From: an uncultured Pelagibacteraceae bacterium
GTDB taxonomy: Bacteria > Pseudomonadota > Alphaproteobacteria > Pelagibacterales > Pelagibacteraceae
Reading direction: 5' to 3'
Assembly (NCBI GenBank): GCA_902552755.1
Contig: CACDHV010000007.1
Coordinates: 1-49,289 of the forward strand
DNA length: 49,289 bases
A program made the translations under genes and the position numbers. Position 1 is the stretch's first letter, and each line of letters starts with the position of its first letter. The notes beneath the pieces were generated by a model. The model searched no databases, was not told where the DNA came from, and saw nothing but the letters and a program-made list of their open reading frames with translations. Shown here piece after piece: positions 1-12,271 of the stretch.

Positions 1-300
1 GCTGTTAAAGGTCAGTGGGGAAGAAGAAAAAATACTATAAGAGCTGCAAGACAGGCTATGGAAAAAGCCATGCAGTATGCTTACAGAGATAGACGAAATA
101 AAAAAAGAGACTTTAAATCACTATGGATTTCAAGAATCAATGCTGGTGTGAGATTAGAAGGATTAACTTATTCTAAATTCATAAATGGCCTAAACAAAAC
201 AGGCATTAAAATAGATAGAAAAATACTAGCTGAAATAGCTTACGATAATCCAGAAGCATTCAAAACTATTGTTAAAAAAGCTCAAGCAGCATTAAATTAA
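1..300 (+). CDS. rplT: 50S ribosomal protein L20 (C-terminal part, cut by window start)
   Basis: L20 is an early-assembly protein of the large ribosomal subunit that binds 23S rRNA. The open frame runs from base 1 without a start codon. It reads [11 protein letters not shown], then [29 protein letters not shown] and [11 protein letters not shown], which are hallmark L20 segments. The visible 99 residues are most of a protein usually about 118 residues long, so only the extreme N-terminus is missing. It precedes pheS by 43 bp, matching the common infC-rpmI-rplT-pheS-pheT order. The internal ATG at 58 is not the real start. Confidence 0.97.
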   Translation, partial: AVKGQWGRRKNTIRAARQAMEKAMQYAYRDRRNKKRDFKSLWISRINAGVRLEGLTYSKFINGLNKTGIKIDRKILAEIAYDNPEAFKTIVKKAQAALN

Positions 301-343
301 TTTTCATTGTTGTTTTTCTAGTGTTAACAAATATTCTACGAAT

Positions 344-1411
344 ATGTCCGATATAAAAAAAATTAAAGATGAATACTTAAATAAATTAGATACTGATTTA
401 AATATTGAAGGAGTAAATCAAATTAAAACAGAATTATTTGGTAAAAATGGACAGATTTCAAATTTTTTTAAAACATTAGGATCTTTACAAACTGATGAAA
501 GAAAAAAATTTGCATCAGAGTTAAATTCAATAAAAGACGAACTACAAGAAAAAATAAATTTTAAACTTCATGAAATTGAAATAAAAGAGATTAACTCTAA
601 ACTTGAAAACGAAAAAATAGATGTAACCTTACCTGAAAGAGAAATCAATCAAGGAAAAATACATCCTGTTTCCCAAGTAATAGATGAAATATCTTCAATA
701 TTTTCTGAAATTGGCTTTACTGTTGAAGAGGGTCCAGATATAGAGAACGAGCATTATAACTTTACAGCATTAAATACACCTGACAACCATCCAGCGAGAG
801 ATATGCATGATACTTTTTATTTAGATAATAATAAAGAATTGTTGCTAAGAACTCATACTTCTCCAGTTCAAGTTAGAACAATGTTAAATGGGAAACCTCC
901 ATTTAAAATTATAGCTCCAGGAAGAACATATAGATCTGATAGTGATCAAACTCATTCTCCTATGTTCCATCAAGTTGAAGGACTTCATATTGATAAAAAT
1001 ATAAATATGGGCCATCTAAAAGGCTGCTTAAATTATTTTATAAAATCATTCTTTGAAGTTGATAAAATCAAAATGAGATTTAGACCAAGTCATTTTCCTT
1101 TTACTGAGCCATCTGCAGAAGTTGATATTGGTTATGAATTAAAAGATGGAAAAATAGTGATTGGTGACGGAGACAAATGGCTAGAAATTCTTGGTTGTGG
1201 GATGGTTCACCCCAATGTACTTAAAAATGTAAAAGTAAATCCTGAGGAATATCAAGGTTATGCTTTTGGTATCGGGATTGATAGACTTGGAATGCTCAAG
1301 TATGGTATAAATGATTTAAGAGCCTTTTTCGAGACTGACTATAGATGGCTTAACCATTTTGGTTTTGATCCATTAGATGTACCATCCAATTACAGAGGCC
1401 TTAGCAGATGA
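344..1411 (+). CDS. pheS: Phenylalanyl-tRNA synthetase alpha subunit
   Basis: Catalytic subunit of the (alpha-beta)2 class II enzyme that charges tRNA-Phe in the cytoplasm. The first about 90 residues form the coiled-coil tRNA-binding arm. The class II core follows, with RTHTSPVQ (about residues 169-176), the motif 2 segment FHQVEGL (about 208-214) and the motif 3 segment GIGIDRL near the C-terminus. At 355 residues it is normal length (E. coli 327). The ATG at 344 gives a full N-terminal arm. Its stop overlaps the pheT start by 4 bp (ATGA), implying translational coupling. Confidence 0.98.
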   Translation: MSDIKKIKDEYLNKLDTDLNIEGVNQIKTELFGKNGQISNFFKTLGSLQTDERKKFASELNSIKDELQEKINFKLHEIEIKEINSKLENEKIDVTLPEREINQGKIHPVSQVIDEISSIFSEIGFTVEEGPDIENEHYNFTALNTPDNHPARDMHDTFYLDNNKELLLRTHTSPVQVRTMLNGKPPFKIIAPGRTYRSDSDQTHSPMFHQVEGLHIDKNINMGHLKGCLNYFIKSFFEVDKIKMRFRPSHFPFTEPSAEVDIGYELKDGKIVIGDGDKWLEILGCGMVHPNVLKNVKVNPEEYQGYAFGIGIDRLGMLKYGINDLRAFFETDYRWLNHFGFDPLDVPSNYRGLSR

Positions 1412-3816
1412 AATTTACAGTAGATTGGCTAAAAGACCATCTTGATACAAAAAAAAATGACAATGAGTTAATTGAAAAATTAACAGATGTTGGCCTTGAA
1501 GTTGAGAGTTTTGATAACTTAAGTTCAGATTTAGAAAGTTTCAAAGTAGCAAAAATTATAAATGCCGAAAAGCATCCCAATGCAGACAGACTTAGAATAT
1601 GTGATGTTGATATTGGTGAGAAAAATACTGTTAAAGTTGTATGTGGTGCTCCAAATGCAAAAAAAAATCTTTTGACTGTTTATGCAGGTCCTGGATCAAT
1701 AATTCCAAAAAATAATATGAAACTTACAGTTAGTAAAATTAGAGGAGTAACTTCTTATGGGATGTTATGTTCAGAGTCTGAGTTGAATTTATCACAAGAA
1801 AGTGACGGAATAACAGAACTAAAATCAAGCCACTATTCAGATAAAATAGGAAAAAATTTTTTTAAAAATAATACAGAAAAAGTTGTTGATTTATCTATAA
1901 CGCCCAATCGTCCTGATTGTCTTGGTGTCAGAGGTGTGGCTAGAGATCTCGCGGCTGCTGGGGCTGGTAAATTAAAAAAAATTTCACTTAAAGATATTAA
2001 AAAAAATGGATCTCAAAAAATTAAAGTTTCAATCACAAAAGATAAAAATCAAGGTTGTACTGTATTTGGTAGCTGTTTAATTGAGGGTGTTTCCAATCAA
2101 GAGAGTCCACAATGGCTGAAAGAAAAAATTGTATCACTTGGTCAAAAGCCAATTTCAGCAATTGTTGATATTACCAATTATGTGATGTTAGATTTGAATA
2201 GGCCTCTTCACGCATATGATGCAGATAAAATTGATAAGCAAATTATAGTAAGAAATTCAAAAAAAGGTGAAACTTTTAAAGCTCTTGATAATAAGGAGTA
2301 TAAATTGGATGATGATATGTGTGTCATTTCTGATAATTCTGGAGTTTTAGGTTTAGGAGGAATTATTGGAGGTACACGCTCTGGTACAGAAATTGATACC
2401 AAAAATATTTTGTTAGAGTCTGCATATTTTCTTCCAAGCTCTATTCGAAAAACATCTAAATTACTTAATATTGATACAGATGCAAAATTTAGATTTGAAA
2501 GGGGGATTGATCCTCAATCAATCGAGATAGGCCTAACAAAAGCTGCACAACTTATTTCAGAAATTTGTGGAGGTAAAATAAGTAAATTTGATATTCAAAA
2601 AACAGCCAAGCATGAAAAAAACAAAATTAAATTCAATATCTCTTTATTTGAAAAAATAACTGGTTTTAAAGTAAAAGATAAAGAAATAATTGAAATTTTA
2701 ACTGATCTAGGATTTGAAATTTCTAGGAAGAAATTTGAATTGGATTTAAAGATCCCTACTTGGAGACCTGATATAACTCAACCAATTGATATAGTTGAGG
2801 AAATAGTAAGAATTAAAGGATATAGTAACATAGAAACCTTAGAGCCTGAAAAAACCAGAATAAAAGATACATTAAATAAACAGCAAAAACTCTTTCACTT
2901 TCTACAACGCTCTGTAGCATCAAAAGGTTATTTTGAAACCGTAACCTGGTCGTTTACAGACTCGAAAATAAACACTCTTTTTAGAGAAAATCTTAAAGAA
3001 ATAAAAATAGTAAATCCAATTAGTTCAGATTTAGATGTTTTAAGAAATTCAATCTTTTCAAATTTGTCTTTTTACTTGAAGAAAAATTTAGATAGAGGTT
3101 TTAAAGATATTTCTCTGTTTGAAATTGGACCAATTTTTAAGGATAGTAAACCAGGACAACAACTAACAGTAATTGGAGCAATAAAATCAGGAAAAATATC
3201 AAGACTAAACTGGAAAGAAAAAGAAAGGTTAGTCGATATCTTTGATGCTAAAAAGGATGTAATTCAGACACTGGTTGAAGCAGGGTATAACAAGCAAAGT
3301 TTTTTTATAAGAGATAAATCTCCTTCATATTATCATCCAGGTAAAGCTGGCTCAGTCTATCTCGATAAGGATGATATTGAACCTGTTGCTTACTTTGGAG
3401 AAATACATCCAAATATTATTAAAAAGCTAGATATAAAAACTGAAGGGTTAGTTGGTTTTGAAATTTATCTAGATTATTTAAAAGACAATAAAGTAAAACT
3501 TAAAGACCAAAAATCAAATTTTGAGTACTCAGACTATCAAAAATCAGAAAGAGATTTTGCCTTTTTGGTAGATAAAAATTATAAAGCGCAAGATCTAATT
3601 GAAATTATATCTTCAGTAGATAAAAATTTGATAAGGTCAATTAAAATTTTTGATGTTTATGAAGGTGAAAATATTCCTAATGACAAAAAGTCGATAGCTC
3701 TTAATGTAACAATTCAGTCATCTCAAAAAACATTAGAGGAGAGTGATCTTGAAAAAATTAATAAATTAATTATTTCAACTGTTGAAAGTAAGTCTGGAGC
3801 AAAAATTAGGTCTTAG
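1408..3816 (+). CDS. pheT: Phenylalanyl-tRNA synthetase beta subunit
   Basis: Partner of PheS. It carries the anticodon-binding and editing domains of phenylalanyl-tRNA synthetase. Domain order is recognisable: an N-terminal EMAP-type tRNA-binding domain ([11 protein letters not shown] near residue 50 and VCGAPN near 90), the B3/B4 editing domain ([13 protein letters not shown] and [10 protein letters not shown]), the B5 domain, and a C-terminal ferredoxin-fold anticodon-binding domain ([10 protein letters not shown]). The 802 residues match the family (E. coli 795). It overlaps pheS by 4 bp, and the next gene, lepA, starts on the base after its stop codon. Confidence 0.98.
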   Translation: MKFTVDWLKDHLDTKKNDNELIEKLTDVGLEVESFDNLSSDLESFKVAKIINAEKHPNADRLRICDVDIGEKNTVKVVCGAPNAKKNLLTVYAGPGSIIPKNNMKLTVSKIRGVTSYGMLCSESELNLSQESDGITELKSSHYSDKIGKNFFKNNTEKVVDLSITPNRPDCLGVRGVARDLAAAGAGKLKKISLKDIKKNGSQKIKVSITKDKNQGCTVFGSCLIEGVSNQESPQWLKEKIVSLGQKPISAIVDITNYVMLDLNRPLHAYDADKIDKQIIVRNSKKGETFKALDNKEYKLDDDMCVISDNSGVLGLGGIIGGTRSGTEIDTKNILLESAYFLPSSIRKTSKLLNIDTDAKFRFERGIDPQSIEIGLTKAAQLISEICGGKISKFDIQKTAKHEKNKIKFNISLFEKITGFKVKDKEIIEILTDLGFEISRKKFELDLKIPTWRPDITQPIDIVEEIVRIKGYSNIETLEPEKTRIKDTLNKQQKLFHFLQRSVASKGYFETVTWSFTDSKINTLFRENLKEIKIVNPISSDLDVLRNSIFSNLSFYLKKNLDRGFKDISLFEIGPIFKDSKPGQQLTVIGAIKSGKISRLNWKEKERLVDIFDAKKDVIQTLVEAGYNKQSFFIRDKSPSYYHPGKAGSVYLDKDDIEPVAYFGEIHPNIIKKLDIKTEGLVGFEIYLDYLKDNKVKLKDQKSNFEYSDYQKSERDFAFLVDKNYKAQDLIEIISSVDKNLIRSIKIFDVYEGENIPNDKKSIALNVTIQSSQKTLEESDLEKINKLIISTVESKSGAKIRS

Positions 3817-5628
3817 ATGTCTACTGAAATTGATAATATAAGAAATTTTGCAATAATTGCTCATATTGATCATGGAAAATCAACTATAGCAGATAGAATT
3901 ATACACAGATGTGGTGGTCTAACAGATAGAGAAATGAAAGCCCAAGTTCTTGATTCAATGGATATTGAAAGAGAGAGGGGCATCACTATCAAAGCACAAA
4001 CAGTAAAATTAAATTATAAATCTAAAGATGGAAAAAGTTATATTCTTAACATTATAGATACTCCTGGCCATGTTGATTTTAGTTATGAAGTTAGTAGATC
4101 TCTATATGCTTGTGAAGGTTCAATATTAATTGTTGATAGCACGCAAGGTGTTGAGGCGCAAACATTAGCAAATGTGTATCAGGCTCTCGATATTAACCAC
4201 GAAATTATTCCAGTGCTAAATAAAATTGATTTACCGGCATCTGACATTGATAGAACGAATAAACAAATTGAAGATGTTATAGGTATTGATACATCTAATG
4301 CTGTACCATGTTCTGGTAAAACTGGCGAAGGTATTGATGACATATTGGAGCAAATTATTCATACTTTGCCAGGTCCAAAAGGTGAAAAAGACCAAAAATT
4401 AAAGTGTTTATTGGTAGATAGTTGGTATGACACTTATTTAGGAGTAGTGATTTTGGTAAGAGTAATCGATGGTAAAATCAAAAATAATATGAAAATTAAA
4501 ATGATGTCTACTAATCAGGAGTATTTTGTTGAAAAGGTTGGAGTGTTTACACCTAAACCAAAAGACATAAATGAATTAAATTCTGGAGAAATTGGATTTA
4601 TAACAACAGGTATAAAAATTTTATCAGAAACTAAAGTTGGAGATACAATCTGTGATGCTTCCAAACCATTATCTGAGTCATTGCCTGGTTTCAAACCAAG
4701 TAAACCTGTAGTTTTTTGTGGATTATTTCCTGTCGATAGCTCTGAGTATCAAAAATTAAAAGATGGATTAGCTAAATTAAAATTAAATGACTCAAGCTTT
4801 TCTTTTGAGCCCGAATCTTCATCTGCTTTAGGTTTAGGTTTTAGATGTGGTTTTTTAGGTCTATTACATTTAGAAATCGTTACAGAAAGACTAGAAAGAG
4901 AATTTGATATTAATCTATTAACCACAACGCCCGGTGTCGTATATAAGATCCATAAGCAAAATGGAAAAATAGAAGATTTACAAAATCCATCAAGTTTGCC
5001 TGATCCAAGTTTGATAAAATTTATCGAAGAGCCATGGATAAAAGCTACGATTATTACTCCAGATCAGTATCTTGGTCCAATTATAAAAATATGTCAGGAT
5101 AAAAGAGGAATCCAAACAAATCTAAGTTACTCCGGGAATAGAGCTGTTATAAATTATGAATTACCATTAAATGAAGTGGTTTTTGATTTTAATGATAGGT
5201 TGAAATCGATGACAAGTGGATACGCTAGTTTTGATTATGAAATAATAGGTCATAGAGAAGGAGATCTTGTTAAAATGGGCATTCTGGTTAATGCAGAACC
5301 AGTAGATGCTTTAGCTATGATGATTCATAAAGACTTTGCTCAAAAAACAGGAAGAGAGGTATGTGAAAAATTAAAAGACTTAATTCCAAGACATAATTTT
5401 ATGATTCCAGTTCAAGCAGCAATAGGAGGAAAAATTATTGCAAGAGAGACAATTAAAGGTTTTAAAAAAGATGTTTTAACAAAAATACATGGTGGAGGTG
5501 CAACAGATAGAAAAAGAAAGTTACTTGAAAAACAAAAAAAAGGAAAAGCAAGGGCTAAACAATTTGGAAAGGTTGAAATACCACAAGAGGCTTTTATAGG
5601 TGTATTAAAAATAAATAAAGAAAAGTAG
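3817..5628 (+). CDS. lepA: Elongation factor 4 (LepA) GTPase
   Basis: Ribosome-bound translational GTPase related to EF-G, involved in back-translocation and initiation efficiency. The G domain has the P-loop AHIDHGKST (residues 15-23), DTPGHVDF and NKIDLP. The EF4-specific C-terminal domain is complete and ends in a basic tail. At 603 residues it matches the family (E. coli 599). It starts directly after the pheT stop with no spacer, so it is probably co-transcribed with pheST. It converges on the next gene with a single base between the two stop codons. Confidence 0.98.
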   Translation: MSTEIDNIRNFAIIAHIDHGKSTIADRIIHRCGGLTDREMKAQVLDSMDIERERGITIKAQTVKLNYKSKDGKSYILNIIDTPGHVDFSYEVSRSLYACEGSILIVDSTQGVEAQTLANVYQALDINHEIIPVLNKIDLPASDIDRTNKQIEDVIGIDTSNAVPCSGKTGEGIDDILEQIIHTLPGPKGEKDQKLKCLLVDSWYDTYLGVVILVRVIDGKIKNNMKIKMMSTNQEYFVEKVGVFTPKPKDINELNSGEIGFITTGIKILSETKVGDTICDASKPLSESLPGFKPSKPVVFCGLFPVDSSEYQKLKDGLAKLKLNDSSFSFEPESSSALGLGFRCGFLGLLHLEIVTERLEREFDINLLTTTPGVVYKIHKQNGKIEDLQNPSSLPDPSLIKFIEEPWIKATIITPDQYLGPIIKICQDKRGIQTNLSYSGNRAVINYELPLNEVVFDFNDRLKSMTSGYASFDYEIIGHREGDLVKMGILVNAEPVDALAMMIHKDFAQKTGREVCEKLKDLIPRHNFMIPVQAAIGGKIIARETIKGFKKDVLTKIHGGGATDRKRKLLEKQKKGKARAKQFGKVEIPQEAFIGVLKINKEK

Positions 5629-5629
5629 A

Positions 5630-6847
5630 TTAATTAATTACCTCCTTTATGAGTGGATCAGAATAGATTTTTTCTTTATAATAATTGGATAATTTCTTAC
5701 ATTCATTAAGATAAAACTCATAACTTTTTGAAATTTTATATATACTATCAGCATATTCTTCAATTGTATTTGCTTCTAAGAAACTTTTATATTTTAAATC
5801 ATTTTTAATTAACAAGGCTGATTTTGGTATTATGATTGGTATCTCATGAGTTATACAAGAATAAAATAAACCAGATCCTACAAAATTTAACTTATCTGCA
5901 TCATATAAAATTGGCATTATATTTATTTCTTTTAACAATTTTCTATATTCATAATAATCTAGATAACCGTAGACTATTTTTATACCTCTATTAAATTTTG
6001 ATAATTCAATTATCTCTTTTTTGTACTTTTCTGTTTCAGGATAAATTTTCTCAGAAAACTGGATAATAATATTTATATTTTGAATTTTTTTTAAAACTAA
6101 CCTTATCAAATCGGGTAATTTATTAAATCCTTTGTCGACTCTTGACTCACCAAGAAATCCTATTGTGAAGATGGAATTATTATATCTTTTATAAAAATCA
6201 TAAATTTGAGTAAAATTTTTTATATCGTAGTCTGATCTTTCCATTATATATTTTTTTATTGTTTCTACTTCTGTAAAAATTTTAACATTAAAATCTTTTT
6301 TTTTTAGCTCATCAACAAAGTAGTAGAAATTTTTTAATCCATTTTTTTTTGGTGGATATAATATTCTTAAAATAATTTTTGGCCTCTCATTAAAAAAAAA
6401 TAAAAGAAAATTGATTAATTCAACTTCTTTTGGTCTACAACTTTGAATAATAATTACATCATCATTAGTTAAGTTTTGACTTAAAAAAAAATTATAAGCC
6501 TTTAAATTAAAAAAAAATGGAATAGTAAAATAATTTTTTATAATAGCATTTAAGAAACGAAAAATTTTTTTTTGTTTTGTAAAAATAAATAAATACTTAA
6601 AAAAAAATATAAAATTTCTAAATAATAATTTAAGATTACTATTTTTCTTACTACTAAATAAATTATAAATTTTTACCTTTTCTGGTACATAAAGATTTTT
6701 TTTTTCAAATTTCTCATTTAGTAACCAGTTAATATCAAATTTGTGATTATCTTTAAAAAAAAGTGTTGATTCTATTAAGTTATCAAGATGATGGCCTACA
6801 CCATGTGTAAGTAAAGTTTCAATAAAAAATATTCTTTTTTTACTCAT
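5630..6847 (-). CDS. Putative GT-B fold glycosyltransferase (surface glycan)
   Basis: Probably a group 1 / GT4-like glycosyltransferase for surface polysaccharide. The N-terminal half has the pattern MSKKRIFFIETL...GVGHHLDN typical of the acceptor domain. The C-terminal half begins GFLGESRVDKGF (about residue 230) and ends with a donor-sugar segment around FVGSGLFYSCITHEIPIIIPK. No transmembrane segment is convincing. Specificity cannot be read from the sequence. It is exceptionally rich in Lys, Phe, Ile and Asn and in A/T homopolymers even for this window. It is divergently arranged from the epimerase gene and convergent with lepA (1 bp gap). Confidence 0.7.
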   Translation of the reverse strand: MSKKRIFFIETLLTHGVGHHLDNLIESTLFFKDNHKFDINWLLNEKFEKKNLYVPEKVKIYNLFSSKKNSNLKLLFRNFIFFFKYLFIFTKQKKIFRFLNAIIKNYFTIPFFFNLKAYNFFLSQNLTNDDVIIIQSCRPKEVELINFLLFFFNERPKIILRILYPPKKNGLKNFYYFVDELKKKDFNVKIFTEVETIKKYIMERSDYDIKNFTQIYDFYKRYNNSIFTIGFLGESRVDKGFNKLPDLIRLVLKKIQNINIIIQFSEKIYPETEKYKKEIIELSKFNRGIKIVYGYLDYYEYRKLLKEINIMPILYDADKLNFVGSGLFYSCITHEIPIIIPKSALLIKNDLKYKSFLEANTIEEYADSIYKISKSYEFYLNECKKLSNYYKEKIYSDPLIKEVIN

Positions 6848-6883
6848 AAGTTTAATTTATTAGTATATGTGTTTTTAATCATA

Positions 6884-7729
6884 ATGAAAAAAAAAATTTT
6901 AATTCTTGGATCTGAAGGCCAGATAGGATTACACTTAAAATCTTATTTAAAAAGTAAAAATTATAATGTTATGAGTTTTGATATTGTAGAAAAAAATAAT
7001 CAAGATTTAAGAAAATTTAATAATAAGTTGTTAATTTCTAAAATTAAAAAATCAGATTTTATTTATTTTCTAGCCTTTGATGTAGGAGGATCAAGATATT
7101 TAAAAAAATATCAAAATACTTTTGAATTTTTATCTAACAATATAAGGATCATGGAAAATACATTTACGCTGGTAAAAAAATTTAAAAAGCCTTTTTTATT
7201 TGCAAGCAGTCAAATGTCAAATATGACATATTCCAATTATGGTATTTTAAAAAATTTAGGTGAAAAGTACTCTCAAATATTAGATGGTTTAGTTGTTAAG
7301 TTTTGGAATGTTTATGGAATTGAACATGATTCAAATAAGTCTCATGTAATTACAGATTTTATTTTAAAAGGTATTAAGAAAAAAAAAATTAATATGCTTA
7401 CCGACGGTCAAGAAGTTAGAGATTTTTTGTATGCAGAGGATTGTTGTATTGGCTTAGAAAAAATAATGCTTAAGTATAAAGAAATCAAAAGATTAAAAAA
7501 AAGTATTGATTTAACATCCACCAAATACGTAAAAATTATTTATGTTGCAAATATTATTAAAAAATTACTTCTTAAAAAAAATATAAAAATTAAGATAATT
7601 CCATCAAAATTGAAAGATAGCGTACAATTAAATAAAAAAAATAAAGCTGACAGATATTTTTTTAAATTTTGGAAACCTAAATTTAGTCTAGAAGAAGGAA
7701 TATCAAAAATCATAGATAATTATATCTAA
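6884..7729 (+). CDS. NAD(P)-dependent sugar epimerase/dehydratase (extended SDR)
   Basis: Member of the extended short-chain dehydrogenase family that modifies nucleotide sugars. The N-terminus KKKILILGSEGQIG contains the Rossmann GxxGxxG motif. A Ser in FASSQM and YGILK supply the Ser and YxxxK catalytic elements, and GQEVRDFLYAED is the typical family segment. The ATG at 6884 puts the Rossmann motif at the usual place near residue 8. A GTG at 6869 would add five hydrophobic residues and is less likely. About 281 residues. It lies between two glycosyltransferases, which supports a role in making a sugar donor; the exact reaction is unknown. Confidence 0.78.
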   Translation: MKKKILILGSEGQIGLHLKSYLKSKNYNVMSFDIVEKNNQDLRKFNNKLLISKIKKSDFIYFLAFDVGGSRYLKKYQNTFEFLSNNIRIMENTFTLVKKFKKPFLFASSQMSNMTYSNYGILKNLGEKYSQILDGLVVKFWNVYGIEHDSNKSHVITDFILKGIKKKKINMLTDGQEVRDFLYAEDCCIGLEKIMLKYKEIKRLKKSIDLTSTKYVKIIYVANIIKKLLLKKNIKIKIIPSKLKDSVQLNKKNKADRYFFKFWKPKFSLEEGISKIIDNYI

Positions 7730-7734
7730 TTAAA

Positions 7735-8667
7735 ATGTCAAAAAAAATTGATGAATTATGCACTGTTGTTTTGCCGACTTTTTTTCCTGGGGACGAAATC
7801 TTTGAAAACATTAAAAGTATTCCACCAGAACTTAATATTTTAATTATAGATAATAGCTATAACAACAATTTAAAACATAAAATTAAACATTATTCGAATT
7901 GTATATATTTTAATATTGGCGATGTTGGGTTAGGAAAAACTTTTAATTATGCTTTAGAAAAAGTAAAAACTCCTTACATGTTATTAACTCAACCTGATGT
8001 AGTTTTAAGAAAAGATTGTATTAAAAACTTAATTATTGGTTTAGAAAAATATAAAAATGCAGGAATGGTTGTCCCGATTGTTTATGACAATTATAATTAT
8101 AGTAAATATGACTTTTATGATCTTAAATATTCAAAACAAAAAAAAGAATTTTTGTATAAAAAGAAAAAAAAACAAGTTAGTCAGTTACCCAGTGGTGATT
8201 TTTGTGTAGATGCGGTAAATGCAACTACTATGTTGATTAAGGTAGATGCATTAAATAAAATCGGTGGGTGGGATAATAATATATATGTGTATTTAGAAGA
8301 TATAGATATATGTCTAAGACTTACCTTAAATGGATTTAATATTATTAAAATTTCAAATGCGATTGTTGATCATAAGGGGTGGAGTTCACATTTTGACGAG
8401 ATAAGACCGTCAATGAACATAAGTAGAGTATGGCATTTTACTTGGTCATCCCTATATTTTGATAATAAATTCTGTAGAAAATCTATGGTATTAAAAAAAA
8501 TAGCAAAATTAATAATTTTATGTTTAGTAAAAAATATTTTTAATTTGTTATTATTTAGAATTAACAAATTTAAGGTTAACAATATTAAGTTATCAGCTTG
8601 TTTTGCATTTTTATTTAATAAAGGTTCATATTTTAGGGTAGAACATAAATTTAAAAATGAACTTTGA
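7735..8667 (+). CDS. Family 2 glycosyltransferase (rhamnosyltransferase-like)
   Basis: GT-A fold transferase expected to add a sugar to a lipid-linked or surface glycan. The N-terminus [13 protein letters not shown] is the nucleotide-binding strand. The acidic motif in [12 protein letters not shown] (about residue 88) sits at the DXD position. [19 protein letters not shown] (about residues 180-198) is the acceptor/catalytic ED.D.C.R motif seen in WbbL-type rhamnosyltransferases. The C-terminal segment around 250-270 is hydrophobic and may attach to the membrane. It begins 5 bp after the epimerase gene, so the pair is an operon, and it ends 4 bp before tRNA-Ser. Confidence 0.82.
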   Translation: MSKKIDELCTVVLPTFFPGDEIFENIKSIPPELNILIIDNSYNNNLKHKIKHYSNCIYFNIGDVGLGKTFNYALEKVKTPYMLLTQPDVVLRKDCIKNLIIGLEKYKNAGMVVPIVYDNYNYSKYDFYDLKYSKQKKEFLYKKKKKQVSQLPSGDFCVDAVNATTMLIKVDALNKIGGWDNNIYVYLEDIDICLRLTLNGFNIIKISNAIVDHKGWSSHFDEIRPSMNISRVWHFTWSSLYFDNKFCRKSMVLKKIAKLIILCLVKNIFNLLLFRINKFKVNNIKLSACFAFLFNKGSYFRVEHKFKNEL

Positions 8668-8671
8668 TTTT

Positions 8672-8761
8672 GGAGAGGTGGCCGAGTGGTTGAAGGCGCA
8701 CGCTTGGAAAGCGTGTATAGGGGAAACTCTATCATGGGTTCGAATCCCATTCTCTCCGCCA
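8672..8761 (+). tRNA. tRNA-Ser (anticodon GGA)
   Basis: Full cloverleaf with the long variable arm expected of class II tRNA-Ser. Acceptor GGAGAGG pairs with TCTCTCC, the discriminator is G and CCA is encoded. The anticodon loop is TTGGAAA with GGA at 8706-8708, closed by CACGC/GCGTG. The T arm has GTTCGAATC. It lies 4 bp after the GT2 gene and borders the glycan block. Confidence 0.97.
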
Positions 8762-8826
8762 TTTGTAACGCCCAAAAAAAGCTTATTTTTAAAAATAATT
8801 GAGAAACATAAAATATAATAAAATAT

Positions 8827-8858
8827 TAACTAATAAGTGTTGATAATACTAACTAATA
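8827..8858 (+). repeat. Short direct repeat in the tRNA-Ser to gyrB spacer
   Basis: TAACTAATA occurs at 8827-8835 and again at 8850-8858, 23 bp apart (about two helical turns). The rest of this 171 bp spacer is almost pure A/T and includes a 16 bp palindrome at 8783-8798. It could be part of a gyrB control region, but in such AT-rich DNA the repeat may be chance. Confidence 0.3.
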
Positions 8859-8926
8859 TGAGTTTATTATTTTATTAGATTTTATTTAAAATTTTAAAAA
8901 TGTTATAAAAGACTATTTCCAAATAA

Positions 8927-10990
<2,064 letters not shown>

Positions 10991-10993
10991 TTG

Positions 10994-12271
10994 ATGGAGT
11001 TAAGTAATACTTCTAAATCATCACCTCTAAATAAAACTACTTATGTAAATCTTAGATGGATTGGTGTTTTTGGACAATTTATTACTATTAATTCGGTTGC
11101 ATTTCTTTTTAAGTTTGAGTTTGATTTTTTACTAGCAAACTTTGTTGTACTAGCTGGAGCATTAAGCAATATTTTTTTACTTTATTATTTTAAAAAAAAC
11201 CAATTGGTAGAAAAAGTTTCTTTAACTTTTTTAATTTTAGATATTTTACAATTAAGCTTTTTACTTTATTTAACAGGAGGTACTATAAATCCATTCTCTA
11301 TTTTTCTTTTAATTCCTTGTATTTTTGCATCAAACAGTTTGAATATAAAATCAAATATTTTACTTATCATACTAACAATTATCTCAATTATAATATTAAC
11401 TTTTTTTCATAATGAATTACCATCACCACTAAATAAATATGTTTTTAGTAATTATTATTACTATTCAGTTCCCATCGCATTAATTATTGCACTGATTTTC
11501 TTAAGTTTTTTTGCTTTAACTTTTGGAAATGAGTCAAAAGTTAGGAAGCATGCTCTTGACAAAATCCAAGAAGTAATTTCAAAAGAACAAGAACTAGTCT
11601 CATTGGGTGGTCAAGCAGCCGCTGCGGCTCACTCTTTAGGTACGCCGTTGTCGACAATTAAAATTATATCTCAAGATTTATTTAATAATTTTAAAAATAA
11701 TAAAGATATTAATAAAGATCTTGAATTACTTTTAAGTCAAGTTAATAGGTGTAATGAAATTTTAAAAAAATTATCATTAAATCCAAATATAGAAGATGAT
11801 TTTATAGGTAAAGATATTAGCTTAGAAATTTATGTTAAAGAAATAGTAAATTCTTTTAAAGAAATATCTGACAAAAATTTTATAATTAATATTGAACAAA
11901 ATTATAATTCTATTGATATACAAAAATCAATTGAAATTGTATATGGAATAAGAAATTTTATAGGAAATGCTAATAAATTTTCAAAAAAAAATATTTTCAT
12001 CACAGTAACAAGTGATAGTCAAAATTCTTCAATATCAATTGAGGATGATGGTCCTGGATTCCCTAAAGATATTTTAACTAAAATTGGAGAACCCTACATC
12101 AAATCCTTGCAATCAAAAAATAAATCTAAAGCAGGGTTAGGTTTAGGAATATTTATAGGAAAAACTTTACTAGAAAAAAATAAAGCAAAGCTTTTAATTA
12201 GAAATTCAGAGACAAGAGGTGGAGCTGAAATTAAAATTGAGTGGCTTAATAAAGATTTAATTAGTATTTAG
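10994..12271 (+). CDS. regB: RegB/PrrB/ActS-type redox sensor histidine kinase
   Basis: Membrane sensor kinase that in alphaproteobacteria signals redox state to RegA. The N-terminal half has about six hydrophobic segments, including the family quinone-site motif GGTINPF (about residues 95-101). The dimerisation box [15 protein letters not shown] has the phospho-acceptor at about His213. The redox cysteine is present (NRC, about residue 253). ATP-binding motifs are DDGPGFP and GLGLGIF. The residue after the His is Ser where RegB normally has Glu. The ATG at 10994 is preferred to an adjacent TTG. No response regulator is adjacent. Its stop overlaps the cobT stop by 4 bp. Confidence 0.88.
   Translation: MELSNTSKSSPLNKTTYVNLRWIGVFGQFITINSVAFLFKFEFDFLLANFVVLAGALSNIFLLYYFKKNQLVEKVSLTFLILDILQLSFLLYLTGGTINPFSIFLLIPCIFASNSLNIKSNILLIILTIISIIILTFFHNELPSPLNKYVFSNYYYYSVPIALIIALIFLSFFALTFGNESKVRKHALDKIQEVISKEQELVSLGGQAAAAAHSLGTPLSTIKIISQDLFNNFKNNKDINKDLELLLSQVNRCNEILKKLSLNPNIEDDFIGKDISLEIYVKEIVNSFKEISDKNFIINIEQNYNSIDIQKSIEIVYGIRNFIGNANKFSKKNIFITVTSDSQNSSISIEDDGPGFPKDILTKIGEPYIKSLQSKNKSKAGLGLGIFIGKTLLEKNKAKLLIRNSETRGGAEIKIEWLNKDLISI

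Noticed and set aside
8370..8762. Minus-strand ORF of 130 aa beginning [12 protein letters not shown]
   Set aside because: Its N-terminus is the antisense of tRNA-Ser, a well-known source of spurious proteins, and the rest is antisense to the GT2 gene.
8783..8798. 16 bp A/T palindrome after tRNA-Ser as a terminator
   Set aside because: Pure A/T with no stable stem; expected by chance in this composition.
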